From a virus: a stretch of DNA of 41,280 bases. Under the pieces are notes generated by a model. It did no database searches. It saw nothing but the letters and a program-made list of their open reading frames with translations, and had not been told where the DNA came from. Location: the IMG/VR virus record IMGVR_UViG_3300012532_000215, positions 1 through 41,280 of that record. One strand, given 5' to 3'. A program made the position numbers and the translations under genes. This document shows, in pieces, positions 22,776-30,046 of this stretch; position 1 is the stretch's first letter; each line of letters begins with the position of its first letter.

Positions 22776-23267
22776 CTAAGCGGCCTCGATGATCGGTGAG
22801 AAATCGTAGCGTGTGAAATCCGTGTTCTGCTTGGTCTTGACCTGCGTCGTCACGAGCCGGAGCCGTACGCCGCAGTAGTCATTGTTGTCGGGGTTCGACA
22901 CTGCCTCATTGACGAGCTCGTCCAAGAGAGGGCTGCGAAGAGCTTCATCCGCGTCGATTTCGGCTACCTGGTTCGTCTCGTACCCGGCACACGCCGCTGC
23001 CCATGCCCTGATGGCCGGAAAGGCCACGGTCGTGTCCTGGAGCTTCTGGAACCAGGAGCCCTTTGACCCAACCGGGTGCTTTTCATGATTGGTCTTTTCC
23101 ACCTCGAACTCGACGATGAAGGCGATGCCCTTGGCCCTCGTATTCTTCAGGATTGTCTTGCGGATGATGACAACGCCATCGAAGTCAGGTTGGAAGAATT
23201 TTCCTCGCTGAAAGATGTCTGCCTTGCCAAGACCTTCAAACATGTTGGTTGCTACTGTCATTTGCAT
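22776..23267 (-). CDS. ssDNA-binding-like replication protein, copy 1 (163 aa)
   Basis: Starts at ATG 23267 behind AAAAAGGAAA. The core reads FDGVVIIRKTILKNTRAKGI, then FEVEKTN, HPVGS, WFQKLQD and IRAWAAACAG. It is paralogous to the protein at 25860-26360. The beta-rich core, acidic C-terminal region and position in the replication module suggest a single-strand DNA-binding protein, but I cannot name the family. C-terminus FTRYDFSPIIEAA. Confidence 0.55.
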   Translation of the reverse strand: MQMTVATNMFEGLGKADIFQRGKFFQPDFDGVVIIRKTILKNTRAKGIAFIVEFEVEKTNHEKHPVGSKGSWFQKLQDTTVAFPAIRAWAAACAGYETNQVAEIDADEALRSPLLDELVNEAVSNPDNNDYCGVRLRLVTTQVKTKQNTDFTRYDFSPIIEAA

Positions 23268-23309
23268 TTTCCTTTTTTAGTATTTCGTTCTGCGCGGGCC
23301 TTGGCCCAC

Positions 23310-24140
23310 TCAGTCTTCTTCGACGACGATCCATCTCTCGCGTGTGAGCAGCACCGGCAGCGTGAAACCCGCCGCGTTCCTATGGCCGCCACCTCCGTAC
23401 TTCTTGGCGATCGCACTCACGTCCGCGCCATCCTCGCCGCGCGAACGAAGCGAGTACTGAAAAGTGCTATCCGCTTTCTGAAACCACGCCACCGCAAACG
23501 GTGCGCTCTCGGCGAGCAGTCCCGCTGTCACGCTGGCTAGCTGGTACTGCGTGTTGACGAATGGCACATCATGGTCCTCGAACTGGACAATGTGCGCGGT
23601 ATCAGCAGCTTTACGCGCGCACATCGCCTCGAAGGCCTGTGCACCAGCACCAAGAGCTCCAGCGACTCCCACGCCAGCATCGTGCAGAATGGTCCAATCC
23701 TGGATCGTCATCGGCGTGCACAGCACCGCCGCGTTGACTGCATGAGAGTTCGGCAAACGAAAGCGCCAAAGGTCTCGGTCCTCGACGTAGTCGACTAGCC
23801 AGGGCCTACTCGATTGCATGAAATAGTCCCACGTCATGCCGGCTCCACTGCGCTCCATGTCGAAGATCGCGTACTGCGCTCCCACGAGCTCCGCCTCGGC
23901 CGTCTTGTGATGGTCAAGCACGATGAACTTCTCGGCCGCTGCGGCGAGCCGGTCGCAGACCAGCCTCTTGAACGAGAAGTCAACGACATAGACTTCTCTG
24001 TCCCTCACCTCATCGTCGGTCGGTGGCTCGTCCGTGTAGTCCATCGGACGCAGCTCTGCATCGCGCAGATATTTGTTCGCTATCCACGCGGCTGTGAACC
24101 CATCTGGGCAATTATGATGATAGATGACTAATGGTTTCAT
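23310..24140 (-). CDS. DHH/DHHA1 phosphoesterase (276 aa)
   Basis: DHH-family signatures: YHHNCPDGFTAAW (motif I), VVDFSF (II), VLDHHKT (III) and EDRDLW, with the C-terminal DHHA1 motif YGGGGHRNAAGF. Such enzymes hydrolyse oligonucleotides or cyclic dinucleotides. In a phage it could act as a nanoRNase or degrade signalling nucleotides such as those of CBASS; substrate is undetermined. ATG 24140 overlaps the helicase stop (ATGA). Confidence 0.85.
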   Translation of the reverse strand: MKPLVIYHHNCPDGFTAAWIANKYLRDAELRPMDYTDEPPTDDEVRDREVYVVDFSFKRLVCDRLAAAAEKFIVLDHHKTAEAELVGAQYAIFDMERSGAGMTWDYFMQSSRPWLVDYVEDRDLWRFRLPNSHAVNAAVLCTPMTIQDWTILHDAGVGVAGALGAGAQAFEAMCARKAADTAHIVQFEDHDVPFVNTQYQLASVTAGLLAESAPFAVAWFQKADSTFQYSLRSRGEDGADVSAIAKKYGGGGHRNAAGFTLPVLLTRERWIVVEED

Positions 24141-25867
24141 GCTGCTCTCCTCCACCACTTTTCCCACCGCGGCCCGCGTCTGCGCGCGAGCTCATCGGCT
24201 GTCATTACGTTCAGACCCGCGAGCAGGACCTTCTGCGGCGAGCCAAAATTGTCATGCACGTAGTGACTATCATTGACGGCCTGCCAGAAGGCACCTATGT
24301 GCTCGCAGCATACCGTCAGCACGTCGAACGTGACATCATCGGCCTCCTGCCCCTCGCGGTGCGTGCGGCCTATCAGCTGCTCCATTTGCAGGCCATTCGC
24401 GGGACAGGCAGTGATGAGGTTCTTGCTCCACCGCGCCTGCAAGTTCTTGCCGCGGTGGTTTGAGCCGAAGCTCGCGACGAAGGGCTGATTCGCTGGATGA
24501 TCCTCGATGTAGTTACCGGCGACGGACAGACCCTTCCGCCCGTAGTAGGTGAGCTTCGCCTCGCGCGCGAGCCGTTCGCCGAACGGCACGTGCTCGGTCC
24601 AGATGATCCCGGCATTCTTCTCAGCCCAATCCGCGCAGTACTCAAGCGCGAAGTCGCTTAACCATATGGCAACGCGGTTTGGTTTGAAGCCCTTCTTCAC
24701 GCGCTGCCACGCGATGAACTCGGGCTGATTCGGGTGCGCATCGCAGACCTGCTTCTCACTGTCGAGCGACCGGCTGTGGCTCAAGACCTCGCGCGTGAAC
24801 TTGTGCCATTCCTTGCGGGCCTCCATCCAATACTCCGGGGCTGGCGGGTCCCAGACATAGTACAGGCCAAGCGAGAGCTCACGCGCGTACTTTCGTAGCC
24901 TCACACCGTCCACAAATGTTCTTCCATCCGGCGTCTCCCACTTGTCCCGCAAGGTCTCGAACGCGCGCTCGATGGCATCAGGCACGGTGATCTCGACGCC
25001 GCTAATAGTCAGCGTCGCGTCACACCCGCTCTCGTAGCTCGCTACGACTCCCGCCGTCTCGATCATACGCCGGCGGAACGCCGAACGCGCCGCCTTGCGC
25101 GAGTCCGTCCTCCAGAGCACTTGCTCCTCAGCATCACAGAGCACCTTGAGCGCGCCGGGGTGCGCTCGCTTGACCTGATCCTTCCTCTCGTCGAGCGCGT
25201 CGGCCCAGAACTCAAGATCGGTGTAGTTACGCGGCACGAACATCCTCTCCGGGCCAAGCGACCACCGTGCGAGGTGCGCAAAATCGTGGAGTGAGCGCTT
25301 GGTCATCGTACCGCTCATCTCGACCATCACCGTCTCGAGGTGATCGTTCATGTACCGACGCACGCGCCGGGTGACGGCCGCAGTCAGGTTAATCAATCGA
25401 TGCGCCTCGTCAGCGATGATGCAGTCGGGCAGGTAGTCTTCGAGCGCGTCGGCGGCCTGCGGCCTGCCGAGCCAATCATAGGTCATAACGCGCAGGTGCT
25501 CGGGAATATCCCAATGCTCCGACAGCTGGCGCCGATCGCGCTCGGTCTTCTTGATGAGGTCGGCGGGGATGAGCAGCAGGGGTCGGGTAGCCAACAGCAC
25601 GACGGGCGAGAGTAACGAAACGATCGTCTTACCAATGCCAACTGAAAGGGGGCCGAACAGCCCCCGGTAGAGACCGAGCTCGTAGAGCGCGAGCGCCTGC
25701 AGCGGCCGGAGCTTCATCGTGCCGTGCGGCGTCTTCAAAATCTCGGTCATCTCGCGCGCGAGCTCAGCCATCTCCAGCTCGGTCCACTGCCGGCGCGGCA
25801 TCTTCGAGACGCGGATGAGCTCATTGCTCAGAGGCACTTCTATTTTTGGAGCAAAGAGCTCAGGCAC
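24137..25867 (-). CDS. SF2 (SNF2-like) helicase (576 aa)
   Basis: Motif I is GPLSVGIGKT (about residue 75), motif II IIADEAH (about 150), motif III-like MSGTMTKR and motif VI LIGRTHREGQ (about 497). The middle contains a long insertion between the two RecA lobes. Likely a DNA translocase or helicase used in replication or recombination. I chose the GTG at 25867 because GGGAGA precedes it; ATG 25801 is an alternative, and the frame upstream of 25867 lies within another gene. Confidence 0.85.
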   Translation of the reverse strand: MPELFAPKIEVPLSNELIRVSKMPRRQWTELEMAELAREMTEILKTPHGTMKLRPLQALALYELGLYRGLFGPLSVGIGKTIVSLLSPVVLLATRPLLLIPADLIKKTERDRRQLSEHWDIPEHLRVMTYDWLGRPQAADALEDYLPDCIIADEAHRLINLTAAVTRRVRRYMNDHLETVMVEMSGTMTKRSLHDFAHLARWSLGPERMFVPRNYTDLEFWADALDERKDQVKRAHPGALKVLCDAEEQVLWRTDSRKAARSAFRRRMIETAGVVASYESGCDATLTISGVEITVPDAIERAFETLRDKWETPDGRTFVDGVRLRKYARELSLGLYYVWDPPAPEYWMEARKEWHKFTREVLSHSRSLDSEKQVCDAHPNQPEFIAWQRVKKGFKPNRVAIWLSDFALEYCADWAEKNAGIIWTEHVPFGERLAREAKLTYYGRKGLSVAGNYIEDHPANQPFVASFGSNHRGKNLQARWSKNLITACPANGLQMEQLIGRTHREGQEADDVTFDVLTVCCEHIGAFWQAVNDSHYVHDNFGSPQKVLLAGLNVMTADELARRRGPRWEKWWRRAA

Positions 25868-26360
25868 GGCGCTCGTCTCCCGAAACAGCAAAATGATAGA
25901 GAACAAAATCACCACTTTTAGAGGCAGTACGCAAACGGCACACACTGTCCGTAAAAATGTTCGAGTCGGGCATATCCGTCGCGTCGAAAAAAGCCCTATC
26001 GTCCAGAGATACGATTCCGCACGCGCGTGCAAACTCGCGCAAATTATCGAACACTAACACCACATCGGAATCAAGCCTCTGCACCCATTCCGATACGCTG
26101 CCGACCAAGTGCTCAGTCTTGTTCGTCTCCAGCACCCCTAGTTTCACAACAAACAAAGAACCCAATGCCGATGTGCTCTTAAGAAACACACTTCGTACGA
26201 CAACCAAACCATCAAAACCGGCCACCATCTCTTCTAACCCCGGAAACACACCGGGTTTCTTGAGGAGTAGATTCAACGCGGGGTGTGTTTCCTTCAACTC
26301 TCGGTTAAGTCGGCGAACGTCTCTTCGAGACAAGTATCCGCTAACATTGGTGCCACTCAT
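25860..26360 (-). CDS. ssDNA-binding-like protein, diverged copy 2 (166 aa)
   Basis: Strong ribosome site (GAGGAGAAGC) before ATG 26360. The central region aligns with the 22776-23267 protein: FDGLVVVRSVFLKSTSALGS, LETN, EHLVGS, WVQRL and LREFARACG. The N-terminus is different and basic (YLSRRDVRRLNRELKE). Base composition is visibly poorer in GC than its neighbours, suggesting a separate origin or acquisition from a relative. Function inferred from the paralogue only. Confidence 0.6.
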   Translation of the reverse strand: MSGTNVSGYLSRRDVRRLNRELKETHPALNLLLKKPGVFPGLEEMVAGFDGLVVVRSVFLKSTSALGSLFVVKLGVLETNKTEHLVGSVSEWVQRLDSDVVLVFDNLREFARACGIVSLDDRAFFDATDMPDSNIFTDSVCRLRTASKSGDFVLYHFAVSGDERRA

Positions 26361-26459
26361 TTAGCTTCTCCTCGCCCTCTTGGCTCTTTTCTTCTGATCG
26401 ATAACGACTAGCACCCTGATCTTGCGCTCGCAGTTGAACGTGTGGTGCGGACATGGCAT
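26361..26459 (-). CDS. Tiny Cys/His-rich basic ORF (32 aa)
   Basis: Reads MPCPHHTFNCERKIRVLVVI and a basic tail; the stop TAA is next to the ATG of the gene at 26360. It is preceded by a 15-codon ORF (26459-26506, MKQQSCPCPDRHAPK) whose TGA overlaps this ATG. The two halves together (CPCPDRH, then CPHHTFNC) look like one zinc-binding unit split by a frame change. Tentative. Confidence 0.35.
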   Translation of the reverse strand: MPCPHHTFNCERKIRVLVVIDQKKRAKRARRS

Positions 26460-26535
26460 CACTTCGGCGCGTGGCGGTCGGGGCAGGGGCAGGACTGCTG
26501 CTTCATTCTTGAATGGCGGCGTGAAAGACTACTGC

Positions 26536-27270
26536 TCACGCCCTCGCCTCCTCTATTGCCTTGTCCCTCGACACGACCTCGAAGGAGAGCTTCTCCGCAT
26601 CCTCGACCGCCATGTAACGGCTCCACACCGTGCCATCCCAGTGAAAGCCCGCGGACTTCACCAAGTCCTTGTCCTTGTACGCCGTCCTCGCGATGAACTC
26701 AGCCTTCGGTCGCGACGCGCGCTGCAGCGCCAGGTGCAGTCGATCGTCGGCCTCGTCACCGAGCCTCTCGAGTAGACGAGCTAGCAAGAGGCAGTCGTTG
26801 ATGGCGCGGTGCGCGCTCGTAACCGCAACGCCGTGGGCGAGCGCTATAGCGACGAGCGAATGGTAGGCAGACGTGACAGGCCACACCATGTCTTCAAGAG
26901 TGCAGACCCATGTCGGCCTAAGAAGATCCGCCGCCCCTTCGTACGGCATGGAACTCTCGAACGAGCTCGCCGCGCGCCACACAAAAGCACGATCGAAATC
27001 AGCCTGGTGTGCGAGCACGATGTCGGCCTGCTGCGCGGCGTGTCCAGCAATCGTCCACGCAATCTCGGGGTCTGTGCCGAATGCCCGCACGCCGGGCGGG
27101 ATGGCGTTAAATATCTCGGCGGCGTTGCCTTCACCGAGCAGCACCGCTGAGTAGCACTCCACCATGCTGCGGTGCTCCACGCTCCAGAGCACGTAGCCGA
27201 GCTCGATCACCTCGTCGTGCTCGCGGTCCAATCCCGAGGTCTCGAGATCCAGAATGAGCACGTTCTTCAT
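26536..27270 (-). CDS. DEDD-family 3'-5' exonuclease (244 aa)
   Basis: DnaQ-like exonuclease: ILDLETSGLDREHDEVIELG (D-x-E, motif I), DIVLAHQADFDRAFV (motif II) and SAHRAINDCLLLARL (motif III, HxAxxD type), so the DEDDh set is complete. It could proofread or trim nucleic acid. The C-terminal 70 residues (KAEFIARTAYKDKDLVKSAG and HWDGTVWSRY) form an extra small domain seen attached to some phage exonucleases. ATG 27270 has AAGGATG upstream. Confidence 0.88.
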   Translation of the reverse strand: MKNVLILDLETSGLDREHDEVIELGYVLWSVEHRSMVECYSAVLLGEGNAAEIFNAIPPGVRAFGTDPEIAWTIAGHAAQQADIVLAHQADFDRAFVWRAASSFESSMPYEGAADLLRPTWVCTLEDMVWPVTSAYHSLVAIALAHGVAVTSAHRAINDCLLLARLLERLGDEADDRLHLALQRASRPKAEFIARTAYKDKDLVKSAGFHWDGTVWSRYMAVEDAEKLSFEVVSRDKAIEEARA

Positions 27271-27461
27271 CGAGTCATCCTTCGAAGCTTCGCGTCTCTC
27301 GCGATGATGAAATCCGCCACGTTCCACTCGCCTTTCTTCACGCGCTCCAGGGCCGACGCCATCGCCTCTGCGCTGCAGTAGCCAGAGCGCACGAGCGCGT
27401 CGCCGATCTTGATGGCATGCCGCATCGCTTCCGGCGTTACGCGCCCGTGCGTTTTTCTCAT
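27267..27461 (-). CDS. Small helical basic protein (64 aa)
   Basis: ATG 27461 overlaps the preceding stop (ATGA); its stop overlaps the exonuclease start. The sequence contains TPEAMRHAIKIGDALVRSGY and AEAMASALERVKKGEWNVAD, two helices that resemble a small DNA- or protein-binding bundle. No family recognised. Confidence 0.55.
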   Translation of the reverse strand: MRKTHGRVTPEAMRHAIKIGDALVRSGYCSAEAMASALERVKKGEWNVADFIIARDAKLRRMTR

Positions 27462-27859
27462 GCGCCCCGCAGCTCCTTCACAAGGTCGTCGATATTGTCT
27501 CTCAATTGATAAAGCACGTCGGCAGCGCGCTTGCACAAGGCCTCGAGCTCGCGGATGCGCTCGTACTGCTTTTGCTCAACATAGTGCTCATCGTGACCAG
27601 ATTTCGATCGTGCTTCATTAGTTGACGCGAGCTGCGCAGCCTTGCCCTTCTTGACTGCCCATTGCGCCATCTTCTCAGCACAAAGTCTGGCCTCCGCGAG
27701 CGCCTCAGGTGCAGTCACTCCGAGACGCTCGCGTAACGCGACCCAGTCTTCGACCAAGATCGACGCGACCGGATCGCGGCCGAGCAAGATGAACATGGGC
27801 TCATCCGGCTCGGCGCGCGAGTAACAGTCGTATTTCCCGGGATTATTTTTTGAGCCCAA
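27458..27859 (-). CDS. Conserved phage protein of NPGKYDC type (133 aa)
   Basis: A TTG start at 27859 with AGGGAGAGAA upstream gives MGSKNNPGKYDCYSRAEPDE. The N-terminal half (NPGKYDCY, EPMFILLGRDPVAS) is of a type I associate with conserved phage proteins of unknown function; the C-terminal half is a coiled coil (ERIRELEALCKRAADVLYQL). It is directly downstream of the solitary repeat 27874-27909; the ribosome site begins at the base after that repeat. Confidence 0.7.
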   Translation of the reverse strand: MGSKNNPGKYDCYSRAEPDEPMFILLGRDPVASILVEDWVALRERLGVTAPEALAEARLCAEKMAQWAVKKGKAAQLASTNEARSKSGHDEHYVEQKQYERIRELEALCKRAADVLYQLRDNIDDLVKELRGA

Positions 27860-27873
27860 CGTTTTCTCTCCCT

Positions 27874-27909
27874 GTCCCGACTTCCGTAGGTATCGAGCTG
27901 CCTTTACGA
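27874..27909 (-). repeat. Solitary CRISPR-repeat-like hairpin upstream of a TTG-started gene
   Basis: In the minus RNA the stem is CTCGAT/GTCGGG, held by two G.U pairs; on the + strand these would be mismatches. The 14 bases after it (AGGGAGAGAAAACG) are identical to the start of an array spacer next to the repeat at 33357. It overlaps the last codons of the nuclease gene. Confidence 0.88.
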
Positions 27910-29202
27910 ACCAAATCTCGACAGATATTCCCTGAGCATCGCATCGGCGAACGTAGCCGATGTCTGCGCAACGCCCTCCTGCATCTCGGCGTCCATCAAG
28001 TCGCCCGGCTCGAGCGTCGCGATGACCGCGCGCTCCGCGCTCGCGGCGAACGTGACCCAGTGGTCCTCGGGCGTCGCTGGCTTCGGCTGCGCCGTCGAGC
28101 CCACGGGCCTACCGCGCTTTCCCTTAGGAGCCTCAGCCTCCGGCTCGGCCACCTGAGTGGGCTCTGCATCCGCGATGACCTCAGCAACCGTCTCCACGGG
28201 CGGCGCGGCGGCTGCGGCCGCCTTCCTCGCCGCTGCACGCTCAGCGAGCTTGTTCCGCGACGGGGCTGTCGGCGCCGGAGCGGGTGCTGCTTGCATGACC
28301 TGCTGTGCTGCCTGCGCTACCGGCGGTGAGTTCACAGCACCGACCGCGGCGCCGTTGGCACCCTTGCGCGCCCTCAGCTTGAGCAAATAGTCTTCCTTGG
28401 CCGTACCTTGACTCATGATGGACCTCAGTCTGTCTTGGGGTGAAAGGTTACACTTACTTTGAAACGGACAGCCCCCGAAGGCCTCGCAGCCCCCGGCATC
28501 GTAAGGCACGTCTATCGCGGTCGTGCCCTCGTCGATGAGAAGCTTCATCTCGTGCGCGCTCTTCACGCTCTGAGTGACGCGGTCCTCTATCATCTCTGGC
28601 GTGAGCTCGGCGCGGACGGCCATCGCGTTCGGTGCGCCGCTCCTGAGACCATAGGTCCACTGAGCGGCAACCTTCGGCGCGCCCGTCTTCACGAGGGCCC
28701 AGGCCGCATAGAGCGTCACCTGCACGTCTTCCTGCATTACGTCGGGCTGGAGCGCCCAGTCGAAGGAGCCCGTGGTCTTGTGGTCGTAGACTGTTGGTAG
28801 TTCCGAACCGCTCGTCGTGTGGCTCGGCCAAGCAACCCCGCACTTGAAGGGCATCCACAAGTCGAGCTGCATGATGAACCGCACACCGCCAATGGTGATG
28901 CCGGCACCCATCTCGACGCACTCGGGGTCGACGAGGTGCGGAGGGGGCAGGTGCGGGAGCATCATCTGCGCCACGCGCGCCTCCTGTTTTCCCGATGGCG
29001 GCACGCGCTTCTTCAGCCAGAGCTCGAGGTATCGGTGCACCCGAATACCGAACTCGGCGAACTTGTTCGGCGCCCTCTCTGCGCCGTCGAGCCACTCCCA
29101 CGCCCACTTTCGGGGGCAGAGCTCGTAGGTGGAGACCTGACTCGGTGAGCATTCGTTGATCGCCTGAGCGCTCGCTAAGTTCTGGCTTATACCCTGTAGC
29201 AT
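27904..29202 (-). CDS. PD-(D/E)XK nuclease of RecB/Cas4-like family (432 aa)
   Basis: Typical N-terminus CSPSQVSTYELCPRKWAWEW, then GIRVHRYLELWLKK (His motif), a central VYDHKTTGSFDWA (D...K catalytic strand) and DVQVTLYAAWAL (Q-x3-Y motif). The late Cys cluster (CEAFGGCPFQSKCN) with the first Cys suggests a 4Fe-4S cluster as in AddB/Cas4. The C-terminal 110 residues are Ala/Pro-rich and probably disordered. ATG 29202 (MLQGISQNLASA) was chosen over an upstream frame extension to 29397. Likely recombination or end-processing; no Cas1/Cas2 is nearby. Confidence 0.8.
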   Translation of the reverse strand: MLQGISQNLASAQAINECSPSQVSTYELCPRKWAWEWLDGAERAPNKFAEFGIRVHRYLELWLKKRVPPSGKQEARVAQMMLPHLPPPHLVDPECVEMGAGITIGGVRFIMQLDLWMPFKCGVAWPSHTTSGSELPTVYDHKTTGSFDWALQPDVMQEDVQVTLYAAWALVKTGAPKVAAQWTYGLRSGAPNAMAVRAELTPEMIEDRVTQSVKSAHEMKLLIDEGTTAIDVPYDAGGCEAFGGCPFQSKCNLSPQDRLRSIMSQGTAKEDYLLKLRARKGANGAAVGAVNSPPVAQAAQQVMQAAPAPAPTAPSRNKLAERAAARKAAAAAAPPVETVAEVIADAEPTQVAEPEAEAPKGKRGRPVGSTAQPKPATPEDHWVTFAASAERAVIATLEPGDLMDAEMQEGVAQTSATFADAMLREYLSRFGS

Positions 29203-29219
29203 ATGATCCGTCAACTTTT

Positions 29220-29525
29220 TTATTCCGCGGCCTGCGCCGTTGCGCTCGCGCACGAGGTCGGTTGGTACCTCCAGTAGCGCAGGTGCGACAGCAATCCCTG
29301 CTCGTGACCGAAGTGCCGACCGCAGAGGACGCAGGCGCACACCCAGGGCAGCGAATCGCTGAAGAGGCTGCGGCGAAAGTTGGAAGCATACTGCCATCTG
29401 TCTTGCTCTAGCTTGAGGCCTCTTCGGTCGCGATCGCGCAGGACATGGCGAAAGACGCGGCGCTCTTGCGTGTGGCTCGGGATGCGCGCGGCCTCGGCGA
29501 AGATTTCGAGGATAGCTCGGTACAT
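29220..29525 (-). CDS. Small C2H2-type zinc-finger protein (101 aa)
   Basis: ATG 29525 follows the previous stop by one base. A zinc-finger-like element CACVLCGRHFGHEQGLLSHL is visible around residues 63-82. The N-terminus is helical and Arg-rich. No ribosome site is obvious, so translation may be coupled. Function unknown; a DNA-binding accessory protein is possible. Confidence 0.5.
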   Translation of the reverse strand: MYRAILEIFAEAARIPSHTQERRVFRHVLRDRDRRGLKLEQDRWQYASNFRRSLFSDSLPWVCACVLCGRHFGHEQGLLSHLRYWRYQPTSCASATAQAAE

Positions 29526-29526
29526 T

Positions 29527-30030
29527 TTAAATTACCGGAGAAAGGCTCGGATCCTTTTGGCGACTGTAAAAAGCTTCGAAGGTTTCACCTAGCTGTAAGT
29601 GGCGAATCTGACCAAGCATCTCCTTCTCCTGTTCGTCTATCGACCAGGGCGTGACAAGAACCCAAACAAAAGGGTTCCAATATGAAGCGTAAAGGCGGAG
29701 CTGACGAACGCAGTCAGCAATACTCACACGTTCGATCTTCACTTCGATGCCGATAGCAAATTCGTGGTAACGGTCCTGCTTCACCCATAGGACGAGATCA
29801 ACAAACCCAATCGTCGTCTTGTATTGACCTTCGCCTTTCTCGATAGGCATTTCGAACTCCGCTCTTGTCCCTTCTAGGTGGGCAACCGTGGTCGGATCTA
29901 CTACTTTCACAACTTCCAATGCCGTGTTCGGCTGCGCGAGATATTGACAGGCGGCATCGTGCTTCGAATTTTTCTTATCTGCATCACCAAAAGCTAGTCG
30001 TGCAAGAAGTGTTCGATCATGTGCATGCAT
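29527..30030 (-). CDS. PD-(D/E)XK-like nuclease domain protein (167 aa)
   Basis: ATG 30030 has AAAGGAAC upstream. The segment FVDLVLWVKQ, then AIGIEVKIERVSIADCVRQL, shows the D...E-x-K and Q pattern of the restriction-endonuclease-like fold. Otherwise alpha/beta with no extra domain. Probably a small nuclease; substrate unknown. It follows the primase-helicase by 16 bases, so it belongs to the replication operon. Confidence 0.6.
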   Translation of the reverse strand: MHAHDRTLLARLAFGDADKKNSKHDAACQYLAQPNTALEVVKVVDPTTVAHLEGTRAEFEMPIEKGEGQYKTTIGFVDLVLWVKQDRYHEFAIGIEVKIERVSIADCVRQLRLYASYWNPFVWVLVTPWSIDEQEKEMLGQIRHLQLGETFEAFYSRQKDPSLSPVI

Positions 30031-30046
30031 CTTGTTCCTTTTTGTT

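Noticed and set aside
27904-29202. RecB-like nuclease as Cas4 of the CRISPR system
   Set aside because: It lies in the replication operon, far from the array, with no cas1/cas2 beside it. Cas4-like fold alone does not show a role in adaptation.
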